Below are positions 22,098-22,601 of a stretch of 22,601 nt of DNA, piece after piece. Positions within the stretch are counted from its first letter, which is position 1. Each line of letters starts with the position of its first letter. The stretch spans positions 405,588 through 428,188 of the forward strand of contig BJOX01000257.1 of NCBI GenBank assembly GCA_009731375.1, given 5' to 3'. The stretch comes from Paulinella micropora (taxonomy: Eukaryota; Cercozoa; Imbricatea; Euglyphida). The notes below the pieces were generated by a model that saw only the letters and a list, made by a program, of their open reading frames with translations, did no database searches and was not told the DNA's origin. Position numbers and translations under genes: made by a program.

Positions 22098-22250
22098 GAT
22101 TGCCTTTTTCTTCAACGTCCTTCCTCCTCTTCTTTTTCCAGAACACAGTCTACCCGTGATTCCCATCCCGGACACATGCACAGTACACAAATTATTGTTT
22201 GATGTGAAACTGCGTTCCTTTGCAAGGACTACATTCCTTTGCGACATCTC
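22098..22250 (+). mobile_element. 153-bp dispersed module, copy 3 (inverted relative to copies 1 and 2)
   Basis: Reverse complement of 19521-19673, with no mismatch found by eye. It passes at 22250 into ATCTATC repeat, so the module-to-microsatellite junction is identical in both orientations. This copy shows what lies beyond the polypyrimidine end, which gaps hide in the others. Confidence 0.85.
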
Positions 22251-22456
22251 ATCTATCTACCTATCTATCTATCCACCCATCTATTCATCCATCCATCCAT
22301 CCATCCATCCATCTACCTAGCTACCTACCTACCTACTTACCTACCTACCTTTCGATCAATCTACCTATCTATCTATCTACTTACTTACCTTCCTCGTGTC
22401 TATGCGAATCAGACTGACAAGGTGTTGAATGTATGTCAACGGTTTTCTCCTGGTTA

Positions 22457-22514
<58 letters not shown>

Positions 22515-22531
22515 ACACAGACACACACACA

Positions 22532-22588
<57 letters not shown>

Positions 22589-22601
22589 TCTCTCTCTCTC
22601 T
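22251..22601. repeat. (TATC/CATC/TACC)n, unique island, then (CT)n, (AT)n and (CA)n
   Basis: Mixed tetranucleotide repeat to about 22393, about 65 bp of unique sequence (CGTGTCTATGCGAATCAGAC onward), then CT, AT, CA and CT tracts to the window edge. No gene is seen. Confidence 0.93.

Overview
This window is eukaryotic nuclear DNA, almost certainly from an animal. Most of it is simple-sequence and low-order tandem repeat: TATC/GATA, TATG/CATA, CT/AG, AT, AAT and GAT tracts. Between these lie short unique 'cores' and a few longer moderate-GC islands. I see no operons, ribosome binding sites, rRNA, tRNA, CRISPR arrays or intact protein-coding genes. Tetranucleotide tracts this dense, mixed with chimeric repeat fragments, suggest a repeat-rich invertebrate such as a mollusc (cephalopod or gastropod). 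That is a low-confidence guess from composition only; no species-diagnostic gene is present. The six runs of N are assembly gaps: five of exactly 10 bases and one of 216. Most lie in or beside simple repeats.

Layout. 1-1560: CT and TATG tracts around a roughly 130-bp composite minisatellite. 1561-4640: AAT, TATG (partly a mixed 4-/5-bp repeat), TATATG hexamer, a 7-bp repeat and GAT/AAT. 4641-6866: a true satellite built from about 75-bp monomers in an alternating A-(B or C) arrangement, 15 A headers, dimer period about 145-149 bp. 6868-7793: a duplicated 35-bp core, CT, poly-T, GAT and ATT. 7794-8779: two moderate-GC islands either side of a trinucleotide tract, probably decayed fragments of dispersed elements. 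8780-9505: CT, poly-T, the large gap and mixed repeats. 9513-9863: a 39-bp core present twice and a 17-bp perfect inverted repeat with a structured GC-rich loop. 9864-11352: TATC/TACC. 11353-12010: a 658-bp element bounded by 113-bp direct repeats. 12011-14399: two families of short cores embedded in AT or TATC tracts. 14400-15735: strand-switched GATA/AG. 15745-17774: TATC, AT with a third core family, GAT/ATT. 17775-21040: GATA with a fourth core family, two copies of a 153-bp module and inverted fragments of the 11.4-12.0 kb element. 21041-22601: GAT/AAT, TATC/CATC and an inverted, apparently identical copy of the 153-bp module.

How it works together. There is no pathway to describe. The recurring theme is architecture: short non-repetitive cores of 25-150 bp are conserved between copies, while the microsatellite next to each core varies widely in length. 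At least eight core families occur here. Two of them (the 153-bp module and the 658-bp element) join TATC/GATA through a similar CATC junction, occur in both orientations, and have recombined with each other near 20 kb. The simplest reading is that much of the microsatellite DNA belongs to, or was seeded by, small dispersed elements. The long open frames in this window arise because TATC, TATG, CATA and CT repeats contain no stop codon; they are not genes.
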